Shown: positions 35,184 through 43,894, counted from the first letter of the stretch. The stretch is DNA of 64,000 nucleotides from Desulfobacula sp. (GCF_030145145.1 NZ_JAQYWD010000003.1:62001-126000); one strand, 5' to 3'. Notes: a model not told the origin generated them from the sequence alone. Program-made: numbers and translations.

Positions 35184-35286
35184 GGGACCTCCTTTTTTTG
35201 AGGGTTAATAGAGGCACATAACTATATAATAGTGTTTCTTTGTCCATTGTAAAGCAGCATACCCAGGGCAAAAGTGTCAATAACGC

Positions 35287-35328
35287 AGGCCTGACCCCGT
35301 CCATTAAAGCGAATGACCGAAAGTTGAG
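35287..35328 (+). repeat. Right half of the CCGAAAGTTGAG palindromic element
   Basis: The sequence from GGCCTGACCCCGTCCATTAA to ATGACCGAAAGTTGAG matches the right arm of the full elements near 38.0, 46.6 and 60.5 kb (inner AGCCTGACCCCGTCCATTAA, end CCGAAAGTTGAG). No matching left arm is present within 150 bases, so this is a truncated copy, in the intergenic region upstream of the M24 peptidase gene. Confidence 0.75.
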
Positions 35329-35425
35329 TTATAATGAGAATTGCTGATAAAATTTTAAATTGATACCCAGACCGTTTAAGGATATATAGAATGCTTGCAA
35401 ACGGGTAATGCGTTGTAAAAACATA

Positions 35426-35441
35426 ATGACCGAAAGTTGAG
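35426..35441 (+). repeat. Solo end of the palindromic element (ATGACCGAAAGTTGAG)
   Basis: A 16-base copy identical to the right end at 35313-35328, here alone, 29 bases before the M24 peptidase start. The two copies form a direct repeat 113 bases apart. Confidence 0.75.
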
Positions 35442-35469
35442 ATAGTAATCAAATAGAATAGAGATCATC

Positions 35470-36705
35470 ATGAATAAAAATAATTCTGAATCCTTTGACA
35501 CAGTGGAACCAATCCCCCCTTTCAGGGTCCCTTTATCTGAAATCAGTCGACGAATCAGCGCCATCCAGCAGGTCATGCAAGCAAAAGGCATGGATGCCCT
35601 GGTGATTGTCCAGCGGGTGGATCTGTTTTATTTTTCCGGTACATCCCAGAATGGGTATCTGTATATCCCGGTCCAGGGTAATCCAACACTTTTTATCCGG
35701 AAATATATGCCCAGAGCTGAGGCCGAATCTCCCATTGAAAAAAAAATAAAAATAGGATCAGTCAAAGAATTGCCAGGGCTGATTGTTGATATTTACGGTA
35801 AGCTTCCGGATGTGATCGGTTTTGAATGGGATGTGATGCCCGTGCGGGAGTTTTATTATTTCCAAACGCTTCTGGCGCCAAAACACTGCATGGATTGCTC
35901 ATCGCTGATTCTTGGGGTAAGGATGATCAAATCCGACTGGGAGATTGAGTGTATGGCGCAGACAGCGGAACTATCCCATAAAATTTTTAATTATATTCAA
36001 ACTCAAATGCGACCGGGACTGACAGAAATGGAATTCTCCGGCATATATGAGGCCTACGCCAGGAAAATGGGACACAGTGCCGGACTGCGTGTGCGGGACT
36101 ACCAGGCAGATATTTGCAACTGGCATATTCTCAGCGGGACGAGTGGCGGGGTCGTGGGACTGGTTGATGCCCCGGCTACCGGTCAGGGGACATCTGCGGC
36201 CTTTCCATGCAGTGCATCCTATAAAAAACTCATGCCCAAGGAGCCGGTCATGGTCGACATGGGTACGGTCATCAATGGATATCATTTGGACGAAACCCGC
36301 ATGTTTTCCATCGGTGCCATGCCTGACACCGCACAAAGCGCCTGTGAGGCGGTGATCGATATCCATAATGCCGTTATTGAAATGGCAAAACCGGATGTGA
36401 CCATGGACGAACTGTATCAAAGGGCTGTTGACATGGCGGACTCCCGGGGCTATGCAGAGCAATTCCTCGGTCCGTCCGGAAATAAAGTGACGTTTATCGG
36501 CCATGGCGTGGGTCTTGAACTGGTGGAGCCGCCTTTCATCGCCCGGGGCAGAAAAGATCGCCTTCAACCGGGAATGACCCTTGCCCTTGAGCCCAAAATG
36601 GTGTTTGAGAACCAATTTTCCGCCGGCATAGAAAGTGTTTTCACGGTCACCGAGACGGGAGCACGATTACTGAGCCGGGTCCCGGTGGATATTTTCATCT
36701 GCTAG
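35470..36705 (+). CDS. M24-family metallopeptidase (Xaa-Pro dipeptidase/creatinase-like)
   Basis: 411 residues. The N-terminal creatinase-like domain (about 25-160) is followed by the pita-bread M24 domain. Expected metal ligands are visible: VMVDMGTVINGYHLDETR (two Asp), FIGHGVGLELVEPP (His), LALEPKMVF and SAGIESVFTV (two Glu). The set suits Xaa-Pro dipeptidases; creatinases lack metal and often change these residues, so a peptidase or amidase role is more likely than creatine hydrolysis. The ribosome site is weak (AGAG). It lies at the edge of the catabolic island and is preceded by two partial palindromic elements. Confidence 0.8.
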   Translation: MNKNNSESFDTVEPIPPFRVPLSEISRRISAIQQVMQAKGMDALVIVQRVDLFYFSGTSQNGYLYIPVQGNPTLFIRKYMPRAEAESPIEKKIKIGSVKELPGLIVDIYGKLPDVIGFEWDVMPVREFYYFQTLLAPKHCMDCSSLILGVRMIKSDWEIECMAQTAELSHKIFNYIQTQMRPGLTEMEFSGIYEAYARKMGHSAGLRVRDYQADICNWHILSGTSGGVVGLVDAPATGQGTSAAFPCSASYKKLMPKEPVMVDMGTVINGYHLDETRMFSIGAMPDTAQSACEAVIDIHNAVIEMAKPDVTMDELYQRAVDMADSRGYAEQFLGPSGNKVTFIGHGVGLELVEPPFIARGRKDRLQPGMTLALEPKMVFENQFSAGIESVFTVTETGARLLSRVPVDIFIC

Positions 36706-36876
36706 CACGAGGCGTGCAGGGTTGTTCGTAATCTATATTGACCATGAATTTGGGCAAAAGAAGTCCTCGTCTCAAACACTTCGGTTTGATCGGCCAGATT
36801 TATATATCAGGCATCCAATAACAAAGACAGGAAAATTTATAGATAAACATATTGATTGCTTTGGAATCCCCTATCC

Positions 36877-37284
36877 CTATTCTGTTTCAATCCAATTTTC
36901 CAACCGCAAACCCTCGACTCTCACAAACTCACGCATGTTGTTAGTGACCAGGATCAAAGATTCACTTCGGGCATGCCCGGCAATGTGCAAATCATTGACC
37001 CCTATAGGAATGCCTTTCTTTTCTAAATCCGCTCTGACATTTCCATAATGGGCAGCGGCATTATTGTCATAGGGCAAGACCTCCAAACGGGATACAAAGT
37101 CCTCAACTTTGCGTAGGTTGTGAGACACCATAGCGCTTTTTTCAACACCATGTAATAATTCTGCCAATGTGATTGAACTAATACACATTTGTCCTGCATG
37201 GGCGTTAAAAATGTCTAATACTTGGATTGGACGACGCTTAATCACATAAATAACAATATTGGTGTTCAACATATACTTTAACAT
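36877..37284 (-). CDS. vapC: VapC-type PIN toxin with Asn in place of first catalytic Asp
   Basis: 135 residues; ATG 37284 overlaps the antitoxin stop as TGATG. The fold and motifs are those of VapC: MLKYMLNTNIVIYVIK, ISSITLAELLHGVEK, GVNDLHIAGHARSESLILVTNNMREF and GLRLENW. PIN nucleases normally have Asp at residue 7 (LDTN); this gene has AAC (Asn) there, one base from GAC. The other acidic positions (Glu in AELLHG, Asp in GVNDLHIAG) are kept. The lost ligand suggests a weakened or dead ribonuclease. It belongs to a vapBC pair. Confidence 0.85.
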   Translation of the reverse strand: MLKYMLNTNIVIYVIKRRPIQVLDIFNAHAGQMCISSITLAELLHGVEKSAMVSHNLRKVEDFVSRLEVLPYDNNAAAHYGNVRADLEKKGIPIGVNDLHIAGHARSESLILVTNNMREFVRVEGLRLENWIETE

Positions 37285-37517
37285 CAAAAAGATTCCCTTT
37301 CAGATTGTTCTTGTGAAGCACGTTCCGTCATAAAATCATCAGACACCCCATCTTCGGAAAGAAAAAAGCTATCCCATGTATTTTCTACTGGTGAAAGTAT
37401 ACGGTCTTTACCGATAATACGAACAACAACTTTTTTCACATTTTCTGGAAACCTGCTGCTAACAGGCAACCTTACCGCTTGGGTTCTATTATTCACAAAG
37501 ACGGTTCCTACATCCAT
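37284..37517 (-). CDS. vapB: VapB-type antitoxin
   Basis: 77 residues with the SpoVT/AbrB-like N-terminus of VapB (VFVNNRTQAVRLPVSSRFPENVKKVVVRIIGKDRIL) that binds DNA as a swapped-hairpin, then a C-terminal arm (WDSFFLSEDGVSDDFM) that would enter the toxin's active site. It precedes and overlaps the toxin gene, as usual. An integrase remnant ends 17 bases upstream, suggesting the pair arrived with a mobile element. Confidence 0.88.
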   Translation of the reverse strand: MDVGTVFVNNRTQAVRLPVSSRFPENVKKVVVRIIGKDRILSPVENTWDSFFLSEDGVSDDFMTERASQEQSERESF

Positions 37518-37534
37518 AACTCAATCTCCTATAT

Positions 37535-37727
37535 TCAATTTGTTATATATGAAGTATATAGCATAGGTATGTATTCAGCAAGAGTATATAGCATTGTTCT
37601 TTTAACATATGGTTTATCCCCAGACATTTCCATTTTCTTTTTTTGGGCTTCCATGGCCTTTAGGTGAATTTCTGTGGTCGTGGTCGAAGAATGACTCAGG
37701 AGATCAGAAATTAGGTCTAGCTCCTCG
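37535..37727 (-). pseudogene. Remnant of a tyrosine recombinase (3' end only)
   Basis: Read on the minus strand the region encodes IEELDLISDLLSHSSTTTTE, then IHLKAMEAQKKKMEMSGD and on to a TGA at 37537-37535. LL.HSS..TTEIYLKAME is the characteristic end of phage-type integrases, in which the Tyr is the catalytic nucleophile; here that position is His. Upstream the frame is closed by a stop and no earlier integrase motifs were found. It is therefore a decayed fragment beside vapBC. Confidence 0.65.
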
Positions 37728-37959
37728 ATTTACTGATTCGGTACCGGACTGTAAATCCGAGCAGGCCGATGGTAATCCCGGAAAGATGCAGTCCAAAACC
37801 CTTGTAAATAAAATGGGTTGCCGTAAGGAGCGCGATAACAGCCACACCGAATAAAAGGCCGAGATAATCACGCTTGCGAAAAAGCTGCTTTGCAGAGCTG
37901 GATGCTTGCGATCCTGTAACAGGATATTGTGAATTCAGGAATGTGGCTTGTAGAATCAA
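37717..37959 (-). CDS. Doubtful small membrane ORF
   Basis: An 80-codon frame starting at TTG without a ribosome site. The middle is hydrophobic (YLGLLFGVAVIALLTATHFIYKG, then ITIGLLGFTVRYRI) and could form two membrane segments. It overlaps the 5' part of the integrase remnant region and lies between mobile debris and a palindromic repeat. I recognise no family. It may be a remnant or a chance frame. Confidence 0.25.
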   Translation of the reverse strand: MILQATFLNSQYPVTGSQASSSAKQLFRKRDYLGLLFGVAVIALLTATHFIYKGFGLHLSGITIGLLGFTVRYRISKSRS

Positions 37960-38015
37960 AAAGGTGTCATAAATAAAAAAAAAAAACTGAGAATAGTGTA
38001 TTTGAATCTTTAACC

Positions 38016-38158
38016 CTCAACTTTCGGAGTGGGTCATTTTTACATGGGGTCAGGCTTTCCTTATGGCACTTTTTACTCGTATATTTTATGAAATAGTGAT
38101 AAAAAACACAATAAAAAAGCCTGACCCAGTCGATTAAGGCTAAAGTCCGAAAGTTGAG
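38016..38158. repeat. Palindromic repeat element, full copy (143 bp)
   Basis: Left end CTCAACTTTCGGA and right end TCCGAAAGTTGAG are perfect inverted repeats. A second, inner pair is GGGTCAGGCTTT against AAAGCCTGACCC, separated by an AT-rich centre with GGCACTTTTTA. Between end and inner pair the arms differ, giving a long imperfect hairpin. There is no coding capacity. It ends 49 bases before the ridA-like gene. Confidence 0.88.
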
Positions 38159-38207
38159 TTAAATACATACAGATCGTAGATCTGTTTCAATAATAAAGGA
38201 GTAGAAC

Positions 38208-38615
38208 ATGAGTATTGAAAAAGAAATTATTCAGCCGGATAACTGGCAGCCGGCACGAGGGTATGTCAACGGCATCCTCGTTCGACCCGGGAAAATTCTG
38301 TTTATGGCCGGGCAGGTGGGCTGGGATGAAAATGAAAAATTTCAATCCGCAGAAATGGGCCCCCAGTTTGCCCAGGCCCTGAAAAACATACTGACACTGG
38401 TGGAAAAAGCCGGCGGAAGTGCCGAACACATCTGCCGGATGACCTGTTTTTGCAAAGACAAAGATAAATATATCGCGGCCCGCAAGGAAATCGGTAAAGC
38501 ATGGAAGGCACTGCTGGGAAAAAATTATCCCGTCATGAGCATGATATTTATTTCCGATCTTCTGGTGCCCGGGAGCCAGATTGAAATCGAAGCCACTGCT
38601 GTGATTCCTGAATAA
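38208..38615 (+). CDS. RidA-family protein
   Basis: 135 residues; AAAGGAGTAGAAC before ATG 38208. The RidA (YjgF/YER057c/UK114) pattern is present: ARGYVNGILVRPGKILFMAGQVGWD, QFAQALKNILTLVEKAGGSAEHI, MTCFCKDKDKY and a C-terminal IEIEATAVIPE. RidA trimers hydrolyse reactive imine/enamine intermediates. The usual catalytic Arg (in a V.R motif) is not clearly placed: here the last strand reads SMIFISDLLVPGSQIEIEA with no Arg, so it may belong to a non-archetypal subfamily with another substrate. Placement in the island suggests a role in the same degradation pathway. Confidence 0.85.
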   Translation: MSIEKEIIQPDNWQPARGYVNGILVRPGKILFMAGQVGWDENEKFQSAEMGPQFAQALKNILTLVEKAGGSAEHICRMTCFCKDKDKYIAARKEIGKAWKALLGKNYPVMSMIFISDLLVPGSQIEIEATAVIPE

Positions 38616-38851
38616 TAAGTCAACCCTTCGGCTATAGTGTCCCTTGCCCGGGGCGTGTTGCCGCCGTCAAAATTATTGTTGCATCCCGGGTTTTCATAGC
38701 CGCCGTCATTGATCCTTTTGGTTTGTTAAGCTCAGTCAGATATCCACCAAGTCCACAGTTCCCGTTTGTTTGGCATCAGCAGTATGCTCATTGGTATTTG
38801 GACTATCATTTTCTTCACCGTTAAGATGCCTCCTGTAGTTCAATTTTTTTC
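38616..38851. other. Intergenic region before the GntR promoter
   Basis: About 235 bases after the RidA gene. No gene or stable hairpin with a T-run was recognised. It leads into the promoter of the GntR-type regulator. Confidence 0.4.
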
Positions 38852-38879
38852 TTGACAAAAAAAATGAATTCAATATAAT
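38852..38879 (+). promoter_or_regulatory. Sigma-70-type promoter of the GntR regulator
   Basis: A perfect -35 hexamer TTGACA (38852-38857) is followed after 16 bases by a perfect -10 hexamer TATAAT (38874-38879). The predicted transcription start falls in the operator-like repeat just downstream. Confidence 0.8.
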
Positions 38880-38895
38880 TGTCGACATTCTTACT

Positions 38896-38908
38896 GTATA
38901 CTGTATAC
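38896..38908 (+). promoter_or_regulatory. GTATAC-T-GTATAC operator-like palindrome
   Basis: Two GTATAC half-sites separated by one T, lying 17-29 bases downstream of the -10 box and 17 bases upstream of the GntR start codon. FadR-subgroup GntR proteins often bind short GTATAC-like palindromes, so this is the likely autoregulatory operator. Confidence 0.7.
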
Positions 38909-38925
38909 GACAATGGGAGAATGCG

Positions 38926-39573
38926 ATGGAATTTCCCGGACTGACAGAAAATTTAGTTGATCTCATTAGAAAAAAAATAATTATAGGCGAATTCGAGCCT
39001 GGTCAGAAAATCAATGAGATAGGGCTCGCCAAAAGCATGAACATCAGCAGATCACCGCTTAGAGAAGCGTTGAGAATACTGGAAACTGAACACCTGGTAT
39101 CCTATACACCTCGAAAAGGGAATTCAGTATCCACCATCTCTTTAGAGGATCTTTCTGAAGTCTATCGGATAAGAGAAATGATAGAATGCTTTGCCATTGA
39201 CTTATTAGAAGAAAAACAAATTCAAGCATATGAAAATTTAGCGCTTTGTCTGGACCGCATGGTCGTATTAGAAGCACCACCTAAAAGTGCAACGTCGAAG
39301 GAAAAACTCTGCTATGTTGAAACGCTGGCTCAATTCCATCTGGAAATGATCAAGTTGACGGGTAATAAGAGATTGATTGATTCCTATATGACAATATACT
39401 TCAATATAAATCGGTATGTTTTTTTATATGCATTTACCAAGGGGGCTATAGAACACAGCGTTGAGGATCATGTTCAAATTGTAAATTATCTCAAAGAGGG
39501 AAAATATCAAAAGGCCCGCCAGACCGTCAGGGATCATGTTAGAAGGGCCTGTGAAGACTGTAAGAGATCTTAA
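38926..39573 (+). CDS. GntR-family regulator (FadR/FCD type)
   Basis: 215 residues. The N-terminal winged helix-turn-helix is clear (IRKKIIIGEFEPGQKINEIGLAKSMNISRSPLREALRILETEHLV, then PRKGNSVS). The C-terminal FCD ligand domain is helical with VYRIREMIECFAIDLL and FHLEMIKLTGNKRLI and a closing H..I...L..G....A...V.DHV. FCD regulators sense organic acids. It sits directly before the TRAP transporter genes on the same strand and is preceded by a strong promoter overlapped by a palindrome, so it probably controls itself and the transporter/catabolic genes. Confidence 0.88.
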   Translation: MEFPGLTENLVDLIRKKIIIGEFEPGQKINEIGLAKSMNISRSPLREALRILETEHLVSYTPRKGNSVSTISLEDLSEVYRIREMIECFAIDLLEEKQIQAYENLALCLDRMVVLEAPPKSATSKEKLCYVETLAQFHLEMIKLTGNKRLIDSYMTIYFNINRYVFLYAFTKGAIEHSVEDHVQIVNYLKEGKYQKARQTVRDHVRRACEDCKRS

Positions 39574-39716
39574 GGCCTGCAGGCAGCGATACTGACATGG
39601 TTATAGAAAAGCAATTCTTTTACTTTGCAGTCTTATGATTGGGTTGCATTGGAAAAAATAGGTTAGGGAGAGGACTAAAATTAACATGCTTTATTTAAAA
39701 CAAGGGGATTAATAAA

Positions 39717-40700
39717 ATGAAAAAGTTTAGATTCTACTCACTCTTTATTCTGTTTATGGCTGTTTTTATCCTGGGAATAAATTCTACCGTCATGGCAAAA
39801 CCAAAAAAGCTGTCTGCGGTAAGTTTTTTGCCGAAAGATCATCCATTGTGTGAAATGATCCATGTATGGGTGGATCGGGTGAACAAGGAATGCGGTGAGG
39901 CCATAACGATCAATTGGTTAGGTGGAGGAGAAGTGATTCCCGGTTTTGATCAGGCCGAATCTCTGCAGAACAACATTGTCCAGGTTATCTTCAACCCGTC
40001 TGCCTATTACGCTCCCCTGGCGCCTGAAGTGAATGCATTCTCGCTATCCAAGCTGACCATGGCTGAGGAACGCAAACCGGGCGGGTTTTATGATTACATG
40101 GATGAACGCCATAAAAAAATCGGGATGAAATACATCGGGACCTGGCTGTACGATCCTTTCTATCTTAGAATAAACAAACCGGTAAAGACCCTTGAAGACC
40201 TCAAAGGGGTAAAGATGAGGACGTCTGCACTGTATGACCGTTTCATGAAAAAACTGGGCATGGTGCCGGTGACCGTAAAATTCGGCGATACGTTCACATC
40301 TCTGGAAAGGGGTCTGGTTGACGGATTCGGTTTTGCAACCCTGGGTCCCAGAGACTGGGGGTGGCTGAAAAACTGCAAGTATATTATTGATATCCCGTTT
40401 TATACAAGACAGAATACCTTGATTTTAATGAATCTCAATGTCTGGAACGGCCTGGATAAAACCATCCAGGATAAAATAATGGATATTACCGTAAAATTCG
40501 AACCGGAAATGGAGGCACATTTCAAAAAGATGATAGTGGAAGAATGGAAGAAATATGATGAGATGGGTATCACACGTATTAAATTTTCACCGTCAGAAAA
40601 TAAAAAGTACTATGACGCAGCATATGAAGCTGAATGGGAAGACCTGGCTAAAAAAGTGCCGGCCCTTATCCCGGATCTCAAAAAATTGACAGGGAATTAA
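39717..40700 (+). CDS. dctP: TRAP transporter substrate-binding protein (DctP type)
   Basis: 327 residues; AAGGGG precedes the start. A signal peptide (FYSLFILFMAVFILGINSTVMA) leads into a DctP-like protein with DHPLCEMIHVWVDRVNKECG, LEDLKGVKMRTSALYDRFMKKLGMVPV and TFTSLERGLVDGFGF. The conserved Arg in KMRTS is the one that binds the carboxylate of most TRAP substrates. So the ligand is likely an organic acid. It is the first gene of a dctPQM set. Confidence 0.9.
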   Translation: MKKFRFYSLFILFMAVFILGINSTVMAKPKKLSAVSFLPKDHPLCEMIHVWVDRVNKECGEAITINWLGGGEVIPGFDQAESLQNNIVQVIFNPSAYYAPLAPEVNAFSLSKLTMAEERKPGGFYDYMDERHKKIGMKYIGTWLYDPFYLRINKPVKTLEDLKGVKMRTSALYDRFMKKLGMVPVTVKFGDTFTSLERGLVDGFGFATLGPRDWGWLKNCKYIIDIPFYTRQNTLILMNLNVWNGLDKTIQDKIMDITVKFEPEMEAHFKKMIVEEWKKYDEMGITRIKFSPSENKKYYDAAYEAEWEDLAKKVPALIPDLKKLTGN

Positions 40701-40781
40701 TTTTCACCAATTGAAGCATTGGCCATCCGGTTCTTTTTTGGGAAGGTTAATGCTTCATCAAATCATAAAGGGTTGAAAATA

Positions 40782-41303
40782 ATGAAAAACCCAGTTGAAA
40801 TAATAGATCGAATCCAGACAGCAATGATCATTTTAGCCGGCATTATGCTGATTTTCATAATGCTTTCCGTCTGCCTTGAAGTCGTTTTACGAAATTTGTT
40901 TAACACGTCATTAATTTGGATTACAGAGGTCACCGAGGTATTGCTTTTATATATTACATTTTTGGGTTCAGCATGGGTACTCAAAGAAGGGGGGCATGTG
41001 AAGGTGGATATTATTTTAAGCCGCCTTAGCCCCCGGAAAATTTCTTTCCTGGGAATATTCAGTTCCATTATCGGTATATTTGTTTGTCTCATTCTAACTG
41101 TTTATGGGTTCAAACTTACCATGGCATCTTTACAAAATGGACTTTATACGACAAGTGCCTTAGAAATTCCGATGTGGATAATATTAATTATTATCCCCAT
41201 CGGGGGATTAATGCTCCTGATCCAGTTCATGAGGAGAACCCTTCGGTTTGTTACTCGTTTCTTCATCGAATCGAAAAAAAATAACACTCAATTTGAAGGA
41301 TAA
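40782..41303 (+). CDS. dctQ: TRAP transporter small membrane subunit (DctQ)
   Basis: About 173 residues from ATG 40782, preferred over an upstream in-frame start that would extend into the dctP spacer. Four membrane helices are visible (MIILAGIMLIFIMLSVCLEVVLR, ITEVTEVLLLYITFLGSAWVL, GIFSSIIGIFVCLILTVYGF, MWIILIIIPIGGLMLLIQF). The motif WITEVTEVLLLYITFLGSAWVLKEGGHVKVD is typical of DctQ. Confidence 0.9.
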   Translation: MKNPVEIIDRIQTAMIILAGIMLIFIMLSVCLEVVLRNLFNTSLIWITEVTEVLLLYITFLGSAWVLKEGGHVKVDIILSRLSPRKISFLGIFSSIIGIFVCLILTVYGFKLTMASLQNGLYTTSALEIPMWIILIIIPIGGLMLLIQFMRRTLRFVTRFFIESKKNNTQFEG

Positions 41304-41314
41304 AAGGCGTTTCT

Positions 41315-42628
41315 ATGGAATGGTGGATGATACTCATAATTATTTTTTCTTGTTTAATGTTACTGTTTTTGATCGGGGTTCCGGTAGCCTTTTCATTCCT
41401 TTTTATTAATATCGTAGGTGTCTATGTTTTCTGGGGAGGTGAAACAGGTTTTGATCAGCTAATCAGAAGCATTTACAGATCTATCGCCTCGTTTGCCCTG
41501 CTTCCGGTTCCTCTGTTTATACTGATGGGTGAAATCATGTTCATTTCCGGCGTTGCTAAAAACATGATGGACACGTTGGACAAATGGTTGGGACGAATTC
41601 CGGGCCGGCTGAGCATGCTTGCCATTGGCGGTGGCACATTGTTTTCTACGCTATCCGGATCAGCCATGGCCGGATGCGCCATGCTCGGTTCAGTATTGGT
41701 ACCGGAAATGGAAAAAAAAGGGTACAAAAAACAGATGAGCATAGGGCCGATATTAGGCAGCGGCGGGCTTGCCATTATGATCCCACCAAGCGCCCTGGCT
41801 GTATTGCTGGCATCCCTGAGCAGAAATTCAGTTGGAGAGATGCTCATGGCAATCATTGTACCGGGAATACTGATGGCATTTCTGTACATCGCTTATGTGG
41901 TCATCAGGTGTATCGTTCAACCTGAACTGGCACCGTCTTATGAAGTGGAGAAAACGGATTTGGCTGAAAAGATTTTTTTATTCTGTAAATATGTCCTCCC
42001 CCTGGGAGTCATTATTTTTTTAGTCATCGGCCTGATGTTCATAGGCATTGCGACACCCACCGAATCAGCAGCTGCCGGTGCGCTTGGATGCTTTGTGCTG
42101 GCCTTTATTTACAGGGGATGGAATTGGGGAATTATCACCAAGTCGATATCCAATACGCTTAGGGTCACCGTCATGATGTTTATGATCATGGCCGGGGCAA
42201 TGGCATTTTCTCAAATTCTGGCATTCAGCGGCGCAAGTACCGGCATGGTCAATTTAGCCGGGAGCTTGAATCTTCCCCCTATGTTTATTTTAATCTTTAT
42301 GCAGCTCATTCTTCTGTTCATGGGAATATTTATGGAACCCCTCACCATCATGATGGTCACCCTGCCGGTTTATATGCCGATCATTAAAAATTTAGGGTTT
42401 GACCCGATCTGGTTTAATACCATCATGCTGTTAAACATGGAGATGGCGACAACGACACCTCCGTTTGGCCTCGTCCTTTTTGTAATGAAAGGGGTTGCTC
42501 CCAAAAACACGACAATGGGTGACATATACAGAGCCGGACTGCCTTTTTTGGCCTGTGATGCCGTTGTGATGGCCCTGATCATGGCATTTCCTGCTATTGC
42601 ATTATACCTGCCGAATTTAATGAAATGA
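41315..42628 (+). CDS. dctM: TRAP transporter large membrane subunit (DctM)
   Basis: 437 residues with about twelve membrane helices. DctM signatures include LIGVPVAFSFLFINIVGVY, PLFILMGEIMFISGVAKNMMDTLDKWLGRIPGRLSMLAIGGGTLFSTLSGSAMAG and IGIATPTESAAAGALGCF. It forms the sodium-driven channel of the transporter with DctQ. It starts 11 bases after dctQ. Confidence 0.93.
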   Translation: MEWWMILIIIFSCLMLLFLIGVPVAFSFLFINIVGVYVFWGGETGFDQLIRSIYRSIASFALLPVPLFILMGEIMFISGVAKNMMDTLDKWLGRIPGRLSMLAIGGGTLFSTLSGSAMAGCAMLGSVLVPEMEKKGYKKQMSIGPILGSGGLAIMIPPSALAVLLASLSRNSVGEMLMAIIVPGILMAFLYIAYVVIRCIVQPELAPSYEVEKTDLAEKIFLFCKYVLPLGVIIFLVIGLMFIGIATPTESAAAGALGCFVLAFIYRGWNWGIITKSISNTLRVTVMMFMIMAGAMAFSQILAFSGASTGMVNLAGSLNLPPMFILIFMQLILLFMGIFMEPLTIMMVTLPVYMPIIKNLGFDPIWFNTIMLLNMEMATTTPPFGLVLFVMKGVAPKNTTMGDIYRAGLPFLACDAVVMALIMAFPAIALYLPNLMK

Positions 42629-42649
42629 AAATAATAAAGGACATATGAC

Positions 42650-43894
42650 ATGGCAGACCTGCAGGTTGAAATCGGCGGATTAAAGCTGAAAAATCCCTTT
42701 GTTGTTGCATCCTCTGATATTGGTTGTCACATTGGGCAGATAAAGGAAGCAGAGCACTATGGGGCAGCGGCTTTTATCACCAAAGGCTGCATACCGGTTC
42801 CCGGTGCCGTCGGGCTGACGAGAAAACCACGCTTTCGTGTGGATCGCAAGAAAGGCATACTGAGTGCCATGGCTGGTTTCAGGAGACTTGGCCTGGAGGA
42901 CGCCGAAAGATTAATTTCAGCGGCGAAAAAGGAGACCAGGATTCCCATTGGCGCCAATGTTTTTGTCATGCTGCCAACCCCGGAAGAAAAAGAGCTTGTG
43001 ACAAACGCTTGCAAAAGGCTTTATGAAAGCGGGGCTGATTTTATAGAATTGAATACCACCGGCAATCTGCCGGTTCATTTTGGCGAGACGGAACAGGAGA
43101 CGGAAACCGTTGATTGTTTTGTTGATGAGATGTCAATAAAGTATCCAAGGTTTGTATATGAAACCATCAAAAGCGTTAAACAGGTTGTCGATGTTCCCAT
43201 AATGGGAAAAATTGCCTATGAAAATATAAATGTGCCGGCGTTAATCAAGGCCATGGAAATGGCAGGCATAGATATCGTTGATATCGGTAATGCCGGAATG
43301 GGCCTGATGCCCAATGCCGTAAACATATACGATACCGATAGGATGGGAGACAAATTTGTCAGTGCTGATAAAAATTTATCCCTGTGTTTGACAGGGGAAC
43401 CGTTGAGAATGATCGCGGAAGGGTACATCCTGCGGTCTGCGAAATCTTTAAAAATCCCCATACTGGGGTGCGGCGGCATAACGAACTGGGAACACGCCGT
43501 GGAAATGATCATGTGCGGCGCGTCCGCAACAGCCGTTTGCTCTGCATTTATGATTTATGGTTTCGGGATATTAAAAGGCCTGCAGAAAGGATTGGAAAAA
43601 TTCATGGCTGACAGCGGCTACAGCTCTATTGACGATTTCAGGGGGATTTTTCTGGACAAAGTCGCGTTGACACCCTCTGAAATAAAGGTTCTTGATGCTG
43701 TCGCCGTCATTGATGCTGAAAAATGCAATGGTTGCGGTTTATGCACAAAACCAGCGCACTGTGGCCTGGAACGAAGAGCGATAACTATGTCGGACGGGAA
43801 AGCGGTTATTGATGATGAATCACAATGCATAGGCTGTGAAACATGCGCTAGCATATGCCCCACCGATGCCATTACCATAACGTTAAAAAATTAA
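42650..43894 (+). CDS. PreA-like dihydroorotate/dihydropyrimidine dehydrogenase-family protein
   Basis: 414 residues; AAAGGACATATGAC before ATG 42650. An FMN TIM barrel (about 1-330; LKNPFVVASSDIG, GANVFVMLPTPEE, ADFIELNTTGNLP, ILGCGGITNWEHAVEMIMCGASATAVCSAFM) resembles PreA and class 1B dihydroorotate dehydrogenases. The C-terminal ferredoxin part has an irregular first motif (CNGCGLCTKPAHCG) and a normal second one (CIGCETCASICPTDA). PreA normally pairs with PreT to reduce pyrimidines, but no PreT is in the window, so another electron partner is needed. Context between a TRAP transporter and HyuAB suggests it reduces or oxidises the imported compound. Confidence 0.75.
   Translation: MADLQVEIGGLKLKNPFVVASSDIGCHIGQIKEAEHYGAAAFITKGCIPVPGAVGLTRKPRFRVDRKKGILSAMAGFRRLGLEDAERLISAAKKETRIPIGANVFVMLPTPEEKELVTNACKRLYESGADFIELNTTGNLPVHFGETEQETETVDCFVDEMSIKYPRFVYETIKSVKQVVDVPIMGKIAYENINVPALIKAMEMAGIDIVDIGNAGMGLMPNAVNIYDTDRMGDKFVSADKNLSLCLTGEPLRMIAEGYILRSAKSLKIPILGCGGITNWEHAVEMIMCGASATAVCSAFMIYGFGILKGLQKGLEKFMADSGYSSIDDFRGIFLDKVALTPSEIKVLDAVAVIDAEKCNGCGLCTKPAHCGLERRAITMSDGKAVIDDESQCIGCETCASICPTDAITITLKN

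Noticed and set aside
35470-36705. M24 protein as a true creatinase
   Set aside because: All five metal ligands of M24 peptidases appear to be present, whereas creatinases are metal-free; nothing specific for creatine binding was seen.
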